A DNA stretch of 64,000 bases. Source: Bacteroidales bacterium (GTDB lineage: Bacteria > Bacteroidota > Bacteroidia > Bacteroidales > Muribaculaceae). The notes under the pieces are model-generated. The model made no database searches and had not been told where the DNA came from. It saw only the letters and a list, made by a program, of their open reading frames with translations. The stretch spans positions 1 to 64,000 of the forward strand of contig CAAGDX010000018.1 of NCBI GenBank assembly GCA_900768685.1. The letters are read 5' to 3'. The translations under genes and the position numbers were made by a program. Positions 26,503 through 35,447 of the stretch are shown piece by piece; the first letter of the stretch is position 1, and each line of letters starts with the position of its first letter.

Positions 26503-26567
26503 TAAAAAAAATTACTCGTCATCACGACGAATAATCTTCTTACCTTAAATCTAATACCATGAAAAAC
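26503..26567 (-). ncRNA. Candidate short RNA or attenuator leader with terminator hairpin
   Basis: On the minus strand a TATCTTTG -7 box (26580-26573) predicts a start near 26567. Within about 65 nt come a six-codon ORF (26560-26540) and a hairpin of ten-base arms (26535-26526 with 26520-26511, one mismatch, five-base loop) followed by eight T (26510-26503). Flanking TAAGGTAA (26547-26540) and TTACCTTA (26502-26495) are exactly complementary and enclose the terminator. The RNA could end here as a small RNA, or act as a leader controlling the dehydrogenase gene 233 bp downstream. The structure is seen in the sequence; its role is inferred. Confidence 0.55.
26540..26560 (-). CDS. Possible leader peptide of six residues (MVLDLR)
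   Basis: ATG GTA TTA GAT TTA AGG TAA. The ORF ends five bases before the terminator stem and its last two codons are part of the outer stem, so a ribosome here would affect folding. No Shine-Dalgarno sequence is visible, which is common in this phylum. An ORF this short may be chance. Confidence 0.3.
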   Translation of the reverse strand: MVLDLR

Positions 26568-26572
26568 TGATG

Positions 26573-26580
26573 CAAAGATA
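26573..26580 (-). promoter_or_regulatory. -7 promoter element (TATCTTTG) for the leader RNA and dehydrogenase gene
   Basis: Reads TATCTTTG on the minus strand and matches TAnnTTTG. The -33 region about 20 bp upstream (near 26600) has no good TTTG. Confidence 0.5.
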
Positions 26581-26705
26581 ATGGATATATGTTTTATAAC
26601 ATAATTTTTTGACCACTTTTTTCTTGTATTTAACAATAATTATAGACTATTGGTATAAATGTTAATAAAATTAACTAAAAAAGAGGCAAATTAGCAATAA
26701 AACCT

Positions 26706-26786
26706 GATAAGTCCAATTTGCCTAATTAGACCAATTAGACCAATTAGACTAATAAGCCCAATAAGCCCAATTCTCCCATTATATCC
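26706..26786. repeat. 9-bp-period tandem repeat (AATTAGACC type, 9 units)
   Basis: Nine contiguous nine-base units (GATAAGTCC, AATTTGCCT, AATTAGACC twice, AATTAGACT, AATAAGCCC twice, AATTCTCCC, ATTATATCC). It lies in the 786-bp intergenic region 26271-27056, which also holds the minus-strand leader (26495-26580) and the plus-strand promoter at about 26883; the remaining AT-rich sequence shows nothing more I can support. Confidence 0.85.
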
Positions 26787-26859
26787 GAAAAAAATTGGTG
26801 GCTAAAGTGTGAAAAAATGTTTATAAATATTAAAGCATATAATTTTTGTCAAAAAAATA

Positions 26860-26890
26860 TGTGCTAATTCAAAAAAATAATCTACCTTTG
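26860..26890 (+). promoter_or_regulatory. Promoter of the second SusC/SusD operon
   Basis: TACCTTTG at 26883-26890 matches the -7 consensus. TGTG at 26860-26863, 19 bp upstream, is an imperfect -33 element. The start site near 26896 gives a 5' leader of about 160 nt, unusually long compared with the first operon. Confidence 0.6.
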
Positions 26891-26948
26891 TCAAGAATAG
26901 GTGTATAGAAAGTCATTAGAAAGTCAGCAAAAACTAAAGCAGCCATGA

Positions 26949-26980
26949 ACACCGCTTCCGCAGCAGACTTCACGCGGTGT
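26949..26980 (+). promoter_or_regulatory. Hairpin and short ORF in the leader of the second SusC operon
   Basis: ACACCGC (949-955) pairs with GCGGTGT (974-980) across an 18-base loop, with no T-run, so it is not a terminator. A 15-codon ORF (ATG at 26945, stop at 26990-26992) spans it. Possibly a leader-level control site; function inferred only from position. Confidence 0.35.
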
Positions 26981-27056
26981 GAAACATATTGAAAACCAAT
27001 TATATGCAAAAAAAATTATTAATCTAACCCAAATAAAACTAAATGACTAACTAATT

Positions 27057-30000
27057 ATGAAAAAACAGTTATTGTTTCTGTTGTTTTCTGTCGTAGTGGT
27101 TGCCATGCAAGGTCGTACGGTTACGGGTACTGTCACTCAAGCGAGTGATGGCGACGTCGTGATAGGTGCGTCTGTTATGGTAAAGGGTACTCAAGTGGGT
27201 ACTACCACAGATATTGACGGAAAATATTCAATCGACGTCAAGAGCGACGATGCAGTTTTGGTGTTTACTTACGTGGGTATGAACCCGGTAAATGAAAAAG
27301 TAGGTAACCGAAGTGTGATTGACATTGTAATGAGCGAAAACGCAACTGTTCTCCAGGAAGTGGTGGTTACCGCTATGGGACAGGTTCAGGAAAAGAAAAA
27401 ACTGAACTATGCCGTTCAAGCACTTAACAGTGATGAACTTACCGCAGGACAAAGTACAAACTTTGTCAACTCCCTCCAGGGTAAAGTTGCCGGTGTTCAG
27501 GTTTCTATGGCGGGTGGTTCACCAAACTCCGCTTCACAAATCATTATCCGCTCCATTTCTTCTATCAACAGCACTCAAAACAATGAACCGCTGTTCGTTA
27601 TAGACGGTATGGCTGTTCGTGGTGCCGCTTCTTCTATGGCGGATATCAACCCGAACGATATCGAGAGTATGAGCGTGCTTAAAGGTGCTGCAGCTTCTTC
27701 ACTTTATGGTACTGAAGGTGCAAACGGTGTTATCCTCATCACTACCAAGAGCGGTAAAGCAGGTGAACTTAAAACTACAGCTTCAGGCGGTTGGGAAATC
27801 TCCAACACTCTCAATTCTCCGAGATTGCAGCAGGTTTACGGTCCGGGTAGCTACGGATTCTACGTTTCCAACACTGCAGGTGGCTGGGGTCCTCGTTTGA
27901 AAGAAGGCGACACTATATATGATAATGTGGGAAATTTCCTCGGAACAGGTTTCCAGCAGAAATACGACTTCTCTATTTCCGGCGGTAGCGAAAAATTCTC
28001 TGCTTACACTTCTATAAACTATCTTGACGCAGAAGGTGTGGTTCACGACGACTACAAGAAAAAACTCGGTGTGTTCCTCAAAGGTGAATATCGCCCGTCT
28101 AAGACTGTGAAGGTTCTCGCTTCTATGAACTATATTGATACCAAGGCTCGCGGTTTCGGTAACTCTATGTCCACTATCTACGGTTGGGCTATCAACAAAG
28201 ATATGAGCGACTATCGCACACTGGAAGGTTATCCAAACTGGTCTTGCCGCTATGACAACTGGGACGAACTTTCCGACGATTCACGCATCAATGCTACTCT
28301 TTCTCCTTACTATAGCCGCTATATGGACTATGCCAAGACAGAGAGCAACCGTGTAATCCTCAATGGTTCTATCTCTTGGGAACCTATTAAAAACCTTATC
28401 TTCACAGGTAAAGTAAGTTACGATAAAGGTCATTCAACTTACGATTCATACACTCGCGAACGCTTCAAAGGCGATGAATTTACAGTGCCTGTATCTGAAC
28501 TCGGTGACCTCTATGAATCATACGCTTCACGCATGGGTTCATATTCATTTACTCCGTCACGCAGCGAACGCCTCGTGGTTCAAGGTCTCGTAAACTATTC
28601 ATACGATATCAACAAAGAACACAATGTTTCCGCATTCCTTGGTGGTGAATACACGGAATCCAAAGCATACGAAGCAGGAATTTCCGGTACTCAGTTCATT
28701 CTCGGCGGTGAATTCTATTCACTGAATAATATTTCCGACCAGTGGTTCAGCACAAAGAACATTTCACTTTACCATACAGACTGGAACAAGTACGGTTGGT
28801 TCGGTGAATTGCGCTACGACTTCAAAGGTATGGCACAACTTTCAGTAACAGGACGTCTTGACGGTTCTTCACGTCTCCGCCAAGCACAGAAGAACACATA
28901 CTTCTATCCTTCTGTAACTGCCGGTGTTATCTTCTCTGAACTCTTCCACCTCCAGAACGACTGGTTCTCTTACGGTAAAATCCGCGGTAACTGGGCAAAA
29001 GTTGGTAAAGACTGTGCAAGCTACTTGTTTACACCTTCTTACAAAAAATGGCCTACTTTCCCTGACGGTGGTTTCTCTATTGACCCGACAACTTCCGTTG
29101 CAGACCCGAACCTTGAACCTGAATTTATCAAAACTTGGGAAATCGGTGCAGACTTGCGTTTCTTCAACTCCAAGACAAGACTTGATGTGGCATACTACTC
29201 CACACTCGCCGATAACCAAATCGTGACAGTGCGTGTTTCCCCGGCTTCCGGTACTATTCTCCAAACACGTAACGAAGGTTCTGTAGAAAACTACGGTATT
29301 GAAGCTACTCTTAACCAAGACATTATCCAAACTCGTGATTTCCAATGGACTGCTACGGTGAACTTCTCACTGAACCGCGGTAAAGTGAAATCACTCCCGG
29401 ATCAGCTCACAGAAATCCAAGGTACACAGTACGGTGATATCTATCCGTCTGCATTCCTCGGTGGCTCAAGTACTTCTATCACAGGTAAGGATTACCTCCG
29501 CACAGAAGACGGACAGATTATCTGCGACGAAAACGGATACCCGAAAATCAATCCTTCCAAGAGTACTCTTATCGGTAACCGTGAAGCGGACTTCCTCCTC
29601 GGTTTTGGTTCAAACTTCACTTGGAAAGACCTCTCACTCTCATTCCTCTTTGACGGACGCGTAGGTGGCGATGTTGCAAACATCACAGGTCGCGGTCTTC
29701 TCTCAAACGGTCAGGCATACGTTCTTGAAAACTATCGTAACCGTGAAGCAGTCTTTAAAGGTGTGGTTGACAACGGTGACGGAACATATTCTCCAAACAC
29801 CAAGCCTATCATCTTGGACCAGAAGACTATCACAGACTACGTTTACAACGTTTCTTCAAACTTTATTGAAGACGGTTCATACATCCGTTTGAGCTACGTT
29901 ACAGTTGCTTACGACTTTAGCAAACTGATGAAGAAACTCGGTTCTTCTAATCCTATTAAAGGTCTTAAATGTTCACTCACAGGACGTAACCTCTTCCTCC

Positions 30001-30131
30001 TTACCAAATACACCGGTAGCGACCCACAGATTATGACAGGTGCTTCCAATGGTACAGGTGCGATGGGTATTGATAACTACTCAGTGCCTTCACTCCGTAG
30101 TTTTAACTTTAACGTGAACTTAACATTCTAA
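27057..30131 (+). CDS. SusC/RagA-family TonB-dependent outer-membrane transporter (second)
   Basis: 1024 residues. Signal peptide 1-19, carboxypeptidase-regulatory-like domain (about 22-90, 'VTGTVTQASDGDVVIGASVMV'), 'LQEVVVTAMG' TonB-box-like segment (about 99-108), plug domain and barrel ending in NVNLTF. It is clearly a different subtype from the 6187 protein and must carry a different ligand. First gene of a four-gene operon with SusD (28 bp downstream) and two lipoproteins. Confidence 0.95.
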   Translation: MKKQLLFLLFSVVVVAMQGRTVTGTVTQASDGDVVIGASVMVKGTQVGTTTDIDGKYSIDVKSDDAVLVFTYVGMNPVNEKVGNRSVIDIVMSENATVLQEVVVTAMGQVQEKKKLNYAVQALNSDELTAGQSTNFVNSLQGKVAGVQVSMAGGSPNSASQIIIRSISSINSTQNNEPLFVIDGMAVRGAASSMADINPNDIESMSVLKGAAASSLYGTEGANGVILITTKSGKAGELKTTASGGWEISNTLNSPRLQQVYGPGSYGFYVSNTAGGWGPRLKEGDTIYDNVGNFLGTGFQQKYDFSISGGSEKFSAYTSINYLDAEGVVHDDYKKKLGVFLKGEYRPSKTVKVLASMNYIDTKARGFGNSMSTIYGWAINKDMSDYRTLEGYPNWSCRYDNWDELSDDSRINATLSPYYSRYMDYAKTESNRVILNGSISWEPIKNLIFTGKVSYDKGHSTYDSYTRERFKGDEFTVPVSELGDLYESYASRMGSYSFTPSRSERLVVQGLVNYSYDINKEHNVSAFLGGEYTESKAYEAGISGTQFILGGEFYSLNNISDQWFSTKNISLYHTDWNKYGWFGELRYDFKGMAQLSVTGRLDGSSRLRQAQKNTYFYPSVTAGVIFSELFHLQNDWFSYGKIRGNWAKVGKDCASYLFTPSYKKWPTFPDGGFSIDPTTSVADPNLEPEFIKTWEIGADLRFFNSKTRLDVAYYSTLADNQIVTVRVSPASGTILQTRNEGSVENYGIEATLNQDIIQTRDFQWTATVNFSLNRGKVKSLPDQLTEIQGTQYGDIYPSAFLGGSSTSITGKDYLRTEDGQIICDENGYPKINPSKSTLIGNREADFLLGFGSNFTWKDLSLSFLFDGRVGGDVANITGRGLLSNGQAYVLENYRNREAVFKGVVDNGDGTYSPNTKPIILDQKTITDYVYNVSSNFIEDGSYIRLSYVTVAYDFSKLMKKLGSSNPIKGLKCSLTGRNLFLLTKYTGSDPQIMTGASNGTGAMGIDNYSVPSLRSFNFNVNLTF

Positions 30132-30158
30132 TATTAACTCCTCAATAGTAATATCGCT

Positions 30159-32021
30159 ATGAACAAAATAAAATTATTAGCACTTTCTCTTCTGTTGGGG
30201 ATGAGCCTCACCGGTTGCGAAGACGTTTTGAAAGAGAATGTCAACCCGGACAAAGCTCACACTAACGAAGTTGCTCAAGGTTTGCCTGTGCTCGTGTTCT
30301 ACTCAAACCAGCAGGTATATGACCACTCTGAATACTATATCTACCTCTCACAGTGCCTCACCACTATGGGTAAAAGCCAAACAGGCTCTTACGCTTACAA
30401 GAGCGGTTGGGAATTCCTTTCCATGAACCGTCACCCGCAGTGGCGTCGTCACTTCTACGATGTAGGACGTAACGGTAATATCCTTATTGAAAACTCTAAG
30501 GCTATCAATTCTCCGAACTTCGAGCTTATAGCACGTACTATCATGCTCATGTCTATGCAACTTACCACAGACGCTTTCGGTGATATGCCGCGTACGGAAG
30601 CTTACCTCTCAAACGCTCCGAAATACGACACTCAGGCTTCTATATATAAATATATGTTTGAGGAAGCGGATGAACTTATCAAACTTTACGAAGATGAAAA
30701 CTACGTAAACTGCCCTACAAACTTGCCTATCAGCCAGTCTATGGACCGCGTTTATGCAGGTGACCTCAGCCTCTGGAAAGGTCTTGTTTATGCAGTGAAA
30801 GCACGTCTTCTCCTCCGTAATATTCCTAACATAGACTGCAGCCAGTCTGTTTGCCAGAGCATTATAGACAACGCTCAGAAAGCTATCGACATCTGGCGTT
30901 CTGGCGACCTCCGTTACGGTGCTTGGTTTGGTAATGAACCTCGCTACAACTTTGATGGCGGTACAGGTGAACAAAACGCTCCTTGGAGTGAAGCACAGCC
31001 TAAAATCAACTCTTGGGAATCACGAGACAACTTGCTGACTTCAGCCGTTCCTTCTAAATTCTTTGCTTGTGACCTCCTCGGTCTTCTCAACCCGGGAACA
31101 GACACAGAAGGTGAATGGGACAAAAAGAACGCTTACGGTACAGACCCGCGTCTCTTCTTGCTCATGGTTCCTCAGTCCGGTCCTAAATCCGCTATTGTTA
31201 CTGATGATGTTGTGAAATATCGCTGTCTTGAAAACAACATCGGTGCAAGTGCAACATACAAGCAACCAAACTTCCCGAAACTTTATGCAGGTGCTTACGC
31301 AGGTGGTATTGACGCTTACAACTGCCTCTTCACTATGGAAGAACTTTACTTCATGCAGGCAGAAGCATACTACTGGATGGGCAACAAAGCTATGGCTTGC
31401 CAGCTTGCTAAAGAAGCTACTGAACAGAACATCCAGCGTCACCTTGACAGATTCCTTGCAGACAACGGAGGATTCTATCCCGGTCAGGGTTGTAAACCTG
31501 CTTCTACCGAACGTAACGACATTGCAAACAGATATATGTTTGAAAATGTTAAAGCTGCATTCCTTGATAACCTCGCAAGTACAAACTCCATCAAGACAAA
31601 ACCTTGTACGGAAGTTGGTAATAAGCACTGGTTCTTTGATGAAGCAAACTATACGCTTTCAGACCTTATGCAGCAGAAATATATCGCAATGTACATGCAG
31701 CCGGAACAATATACGGATATGAGACGCTACCACTTCTCTAACAAACGTAACAACTACGGTATCGGCGATGCTAACGAAATAATCTATCCTACACTCCGCC
31801 GTCCTTACAACCTTTACTCCGCTTACTGGGTTGACGGACTTACAGAGGCTGAAAAGGAAAATACTTGGATTCAGAGAATTAACTACGACCCTGAAACAGA
31901 AGACAAGTACAATCGTCCGGAACTTGAACGCCTTGGTGCTTACAAAAACCACCTCTGGCTCCGCAAACCGATGATTTGGGCTGAAGAAGAAGGTGCTCGC
32001 AAGAGTCTCACTGAAGAATAA
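30159..32021 (+). CDS. SusD-family lipoprotein (second)
   Basis: 620 residues with lipobox LTGC (Cys20). 'NVNPDKAH', 'LMSMQLTTDAFGDMPRTEAY', 'LFTMEELYFMQAEAYYWMG' and the C-terminal 'MYMQPEQYTDMRRYHFSN' fit the longer SusD-like subgroup (SusD_2/SusD-like). Binds the ligand over the partner SusC barrel. The subgroup is often paired with transporters for peptides or glycopeptide-like ligands; that is only a weak hint. Confidence 0.9.
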   Translation: MNKIKLLALSLLLGMSLTGCEDVLKENVNPDKAHTNEVAQGLPVLVFYSNQQVYDHSEYYIYLSQCLTTMGKSQTGSYAYKSGWEFLSMNRHPQWRRHFYDVGRNGNILIENSKAINSPNFELIARTIMLMSMQLTTDAFGDMPRTEAYLSNAPKYDTQASIYKYMFEEADELIKLYEDENYVNCPTNLPISQSMDRVYAGDLSLWKGLVYAVKARLLLRNIPNIDCSQSVCQSIIDNAQKAIDIWRSGDLRYGAWFGNEPRYNFDGGTGEQNAPWSEAQPKINSWESRDNLLTSAVPSKFFACDLLGLLNPGTDTEGEWDKKNAYGTDPRLFLLMVPQSGPKSAIVTDDVVKYRCLENNIGASATYKQPNFPKLYAGAYAGGIDAYNCLFTMEELYFMQAEAYYWMGNKAMACQLAKEATEQNIQRHLDRFLADNGGFYPGQGCKPASTERNDIANRYMFENVKAAFLDNLASTNSIKTKPCTEVGNKHWFFDEANYTLSDLMQQKYIAMYMQPEQYTDMRRYHFSNKRNNYGIGDANEIIYPTLRRPYNLYSAYWVDGLTEAEKENTWIQRINYDPETEDKYNRPELERLGAYKNHLWLRKPMIWAEEEGARKSLTEE

Positions 32022-32069
32022 TTTGTCAGCATAATGAGTCTTATAATCAATCTTAAGAATTTTAAAGTT

Positions 32070-33152
32070 ATGAAATTAATATATAAATCAGGTCTTCTGG
32101 CTTTTGCAGTTGTTGCTTTGACTTCCTGTGCAAAACACGACTTGTTTGATGATAACACGCAAATGGGTGAGCGACTCCCGACCTGCTACTGGGAAGTCAC
32201 TTCCACCGCTTGTAAAGCCGGAGAGAATTTCGAGTTTAAGGGTAAATACTACACTGAGGACGGTCACACTCCGGATCACAGCGAAGTATGGTACAACGTA
32301 ACACGCGATGAAGTTGCCGAAGCTTCCGTGAAACTTGCAGGTAACACTTTCAAATATACTCAAACTGTAACAAACTCTGAAATCGTACGTCAGTCACAGC
32401 TCGTTTCTTCATTCCCGCACTCTGCTGCTGAATGGAACGGCACTGAATTCGTTATCACAGGTCAAGTTCCTACTTCTGCCACACTTTCACCGGTGTCTTG
32501 GACGGGAGTTTCAACTTGGGATCAGTTTAAGTTTGACAGTTTCTTCCCAAGCACTTTCGCAGACGAGTTCAAGAAAACAGTTGTAGATATGCTTACGAAA
32601 GACAACAGTTACTATGAAGCCATTAAATACATTTATATCAACTATCCTTACACAAACGAGCAGTTTGCAGAAGCAAATGCCGCTTTTGGAGTTGAACTCC
32701 CTACGGATATTGATATGAAATCCGATAACGGCACAGGTGACAAGTCTGACCGTTGGTATTCTACCACTCAACACTACGAAGCAGGTATCACCGGTTATTA
32801 CTACATTACACTTGACGAAGCAGGTGAAAAAGTTTATCACGAAGTAGGCAAGGATTACGAACCTATTGAAGGTATTAACTACTATACCGTGTATAAATCC
32901 TGCCACTGGGTATTCTGCCGCTACGACGATGATGCCGGTGCTATTATTAGCACTATCCGTCCGGAATATCTCCCTGCTTTCAAACAACTCTTCGAACTCA
33001 TCACATTTGACGAATGGGTTTATGAAACAGCTAAGAAAGAGTATGGCGTAAGCTTTAACAGAACATACAAGGTTCAAGCAGACTTCCGCGTATATGACAC
33101 TGAAGGCAATGTAGGTATTGCTTACGACAAAAAGGATATTTCTATCAACTAA
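32070..33152 (+). CDS. Lipoprotein of unknown function in the second SusCD operon
   Basis: 360 residues from the ATG at 32070. An in-frame ATG at 32034 would add 12 residues that spoil the signal, so 32070 is preferred and gives lipobox LTSC with Cys20. The mature part begins with a short beta region ('CYWEVTSTACKAGENFEFKGKYY') that resembles an immunoglobulin-like domain, then a mixed region rich in aromatic residues. I recognise no family. Placement after SusD suggests a surface ligand-binding or accessory role. Confidence 0.7.
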   Translation: MKLIYKSGLLAFAVVALTSCAKHDLFDDNTQMGERLPTCYWEVTSTACKAGENFEFKGKYYTEDGHTPDHSEVWYNVTRDEVAEASVKLAGNTFKYTQTVTNSEIVRQSQLVSSFPHSAAEWNGTEFVITGQVPTSATLSPVSWTGVSTWDQFKFDSFFPSTFADEFKKTVVDMLTKDNSYYEAIKYIYINYPYTNEQFAEANAAFGVELPTDIDMKSDNGTGDKSDRWYSTTQHYEAGITGYYYITLDEAGEKVYHEVGKDYEPIEGINYYTVYKSCHWVFCRYDDDAGAIISTIRPEYLPAFKQLFELITFDEWVYETAKKEYGVSFNRTYKVQADFRVYDTEGNVGIAYDKKDISIN

Positions 33153-33184
33153 TACAACAAACTACATAATAACACTCATTCACT

Positions 33185-34924
33185 ATGAAATTTATAAATA
33201 AATTATTTTTCCTCTTTGCGGCTGCACTGACAACTACAGCCTGCGTTGACAAGGAAGCGGACTATATCGTCATTCCTGATGAGGATGTCAATTTCACATA
33301 TAGTGTTGCCGGGGACCAATATACTCTCGACTATTACGTAGTTTCGAGTATCCAGTTCACGAACACTTCCGCTAAAACAGGTTCTTTCGTTTGGGATTTC
33401 GGTGACGGAACAACTTCAAACGAAGCGAACCCTGTCCACAAATACTCTAAAGCCGGCACTTACAGTGTAAAACTTACTCTTGACGGCGTTGGCTACAAGG
33501 AAGCAAACCTTATGATTTACGATATTGCTCCTGCTCTGACAATTGACACTCAATCTACAGACATTATCGAAATTAACGAAACAAAGGTTTCTTTCAAACT
33601 CGCTCTTCCTAACCCGGAAAACCTCCGCGTACGCTACGAATGGACTTTCCCGGAAGGCACTATCGGTCCTGACGGAAAAGCACTTGAATCATTCACCGGC
33701 TATGCAGAATCCGACGGCTCTGTTACTTATCCGGGCGAAGTTTCTTTCAAGAACATCGGTTCACAAAAAATCGTTATCAACACATACTTTGATATTGATG
33801 GCGAAAACCGTCGTCTTGAAGAATCTTACCTGAACGTGCAGGTTGGTTGCTCTTTCGAAGCTCCTACTATCTACTACGCACAAAAAGACGGTAACATCAA
33901 GGCTATCAAGCTCGTGGATACATCTCTTCTTCCTAAAGGAACAAAAGTGCTCCCATACGATATGGGTGTGAAATCCGGTAATAGTCCTTTCAATATCTGC
34001 TACGGCGAAGTGCCTGTACAAGATGAAGAAGGTAACGTTACAAACGAAGGCTGGATTTATATCCTTGACGCAGGTAAGCAATATTACTACGTAAACGACG
34101 AATCCGGTACACTCGGCGACGGACTTATCACAGCTATGCGTACAGACGGAACAGGTGTGAATACTGTTGTGACGAACGTTGGTGGCTATGCTTTCAACGA
34201 CCCGTTCCAGGGATTTGTATATAACGGCAAACTCTATTTCTCAGACCGTAACCAGGGCGTTTCATCTGTGGATCTCACTGCTCGCGGTGAAGTGATTAAG
34301 GCTAATTCCGAAGGTCAGAGAGATTCATACGTATTCCACAACCAGCTTATACCTTACTACGGTCGCGGTATAGCATTCGGTGCTATCTCAGCAGGTCTTT
34401 ATCGCGATTCAAGCGGTATGTGGTGGTGGGGTAAAGACTACAGCGGTAACGGTATCTATCGTTTCAAAGATTCCGATATCTATACTACTTCCGCAGCAGC
34501 AGATGCTGCACCTTCTCCTTACGGAATTGTATGCTCCGGTATCAAGATGCGTACTTTCACTATCGACGAACAGAGAAAGAACCTCTACATCTGGCGTTAC
34601 AACTCATTCGAAGGTTTTGCAGTTTATCCTCTCCCGGGTCCAACAGAAAACGTGACAATGTATAATCCTACATCACAAATTCAGATGTACGCAGACCCAA
34701 TCAATACTACAGACACTGAAGGTGTTTACACTTCACAGTTTGCACTGGACAAAGAAACAGGTAGAGTATTCTTCGGTTTCCGTCCTATTGAAACGGATAC
34801 TTCAAAACTCGGTCAGGGTATTGTTTACTACGACCCGAATACAAACAAAATGGCTCGCTACGGCGAAACAAGCGATGCTATCCTCGGTATCTGCATCAAT
34901 CCTAACAAGACAAAATTGTTTTAA
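33185..34924 (+). CDS. PKD-domain surface lipoprotein
   Basis: 579 residues, lipobox TTAC (Cys20). A PKD domain (about 40-115) shows the signature 'FVWDFGDGTTSNEANPVHKYSKAGTYSVKL'-like core, here WDFGDG followed by HxYxxxGTY. A second beta domain runs to about 220, and the C-terminal about 350 residues have six or so repeated strands with 'YYVNDESG', 'LYFSDRNQGVSSV' and 'GRVFFGFRP', suggesting a beta-propeller. Likely a cell-surface glycan- or protein-binding component. Last gene before the terminator at 34958. Confidence 0.75.
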   Translation: MKFINKLFFLFAAALTTTACVDKEADYIVIPDEDVNFTYSVAGDQYTLDYYVVSSIQFTNTSAKTGSFVWDFGDGTTSNEANPVHKYSKAGTYSVKLTLDGVGYKEANLMIYDIAPALTIDTQSTDIIEINETKVSFKLALPNPENLRVRYEWTFPEGTIGPDGKALESFTGYAESDGSVTYPGEVSFKNIGSQKIVINTYFDIDGENRRLEESYLNVQVGCSFEAPTIYYAQKDGNIKAIKLVDTSLLPKGTKVLPYDMGVKSGNSPFNICYGEVPVQDEEGNVTNEGWIYILDAGKQYYYVNDESGTLGDGLITAMRTDGTGVNTVVTNVGGYAFNDPFQGFVYNGKLYFSDRNQGVSSVDLTARGEVIKANSEGQRDSYVFHNQLIPYYGRGIAFGAISAGLYRDSSGMWWWGKDYSGNGIYRFKDSDIYTTSAAADAAPSPYGIVCSGIKMRTFTIDEQRKNLYIWRYNSFEGFAVYPLPGPTENVTMYNPTSQIQMYADPINTTDTEGVYTSQFALDKETGRVFFGFRPIETDTSKLGQGIVYYDPNTNKMARYGETSDAILGICINPNKTKLF

Positions 34925-34957
34925 GTAAATTATAGCAGATTTATATTCATATTTGGG

Positions 34958-34989
34958 GTGGCTCGGCTGTGATAGTCGAGCCACTTTTT
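34958..34989 (+). terminator. Intrinsic terminator of the second SusCD operon
   Basis: GTGGCTCG (958-965) pairs with CGAGCCAC (977-984), then five T. Confidence 0.9.
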
Positions 34990-35056
34990 CATACATTCAG
35001 AGGACTATTTCATACATTACTCATATTTTTGTATCGGTTTTTCAAAATAATATGAC

Positions 35057-35064
35057 TAATTTTG
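35057..35064 (+). promoter_or_regulatory. -7 promoter element (TAATTTTG) of the LytTR gene
   Basis: Matches TAnnTTTG; the -33 region is weak. The start site near 35070 leaves a leader of only about 10 nt before the ATG at 35078 or 35084. Confidence 0.5.
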
Positions 35065-35077
35065 CGGTATAAATAAC

Positions 35078-35446
35078 ATGCGAATGAAAAAGCATCTGGT
35101 AATATCCACATCTATTGACCTGGTGAGAATCTCACCGGACAAAATAGTGTATTTTTCCTCCGACGGAAACTATACCACCATAGTTCAGACGGACGGGGAA
35201 ACACGCATGGTGTCTTATCAGTTGGGACAAATAGAAAAAATGATTGATACACAACTCGGAAGCGAAGGTGCCGTGTTTATTCGCATAGGTAAAAGTCTGA
35301 TTATTAACCGCTCCTACATATATTATATCAATGTGCCGAGGCAAAAACTCATTCTTTCCGACGTTACGGCATTTAATCACACCGTCACGGCATCTAAAGA
35401 AGCATTGAAACAGTTGAAGGAGCTTTTGGAAAAGGAGTCCAATTAA
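35078..35446 (+). CDS. Small LytTR-domain DNA-binding regulator
   Basis: 122 residues that consist almost only of a LytTR DNA-binding domain: 'ISPDKIVYFSSDGNYTTIV' and 'FIRIGKSLIINRSYIYYI' are the family blocks. No receiver domain and no membrane segment, so it is not a classical response regulator. The next gene starts one base after its stop codon, so the two are translationally coupled and probably act together. It may control that operon or neighbouring surface genes. The second ATG (35084) is an equally possible start. Confidence 0.8.
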   Translation: MRMKKHLVISTSIDLVRISPDKIVYFSSDGNYTTIVQTDGETRMVSYQLGQIEKMIDTQLGSEGAVFIRIGKSLIINRSYIYYINVPRQKLILSDVTAFNHTVTASKEALKQLKELLEKESN

Positions 35447-35447
35447 T

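Noticed and set aside
32034..32069. Upstream start for the third gene of the second SusCD operon
   Set aside because: The 12 added residues precede a complete lipoprotein signal that begins at 32070.
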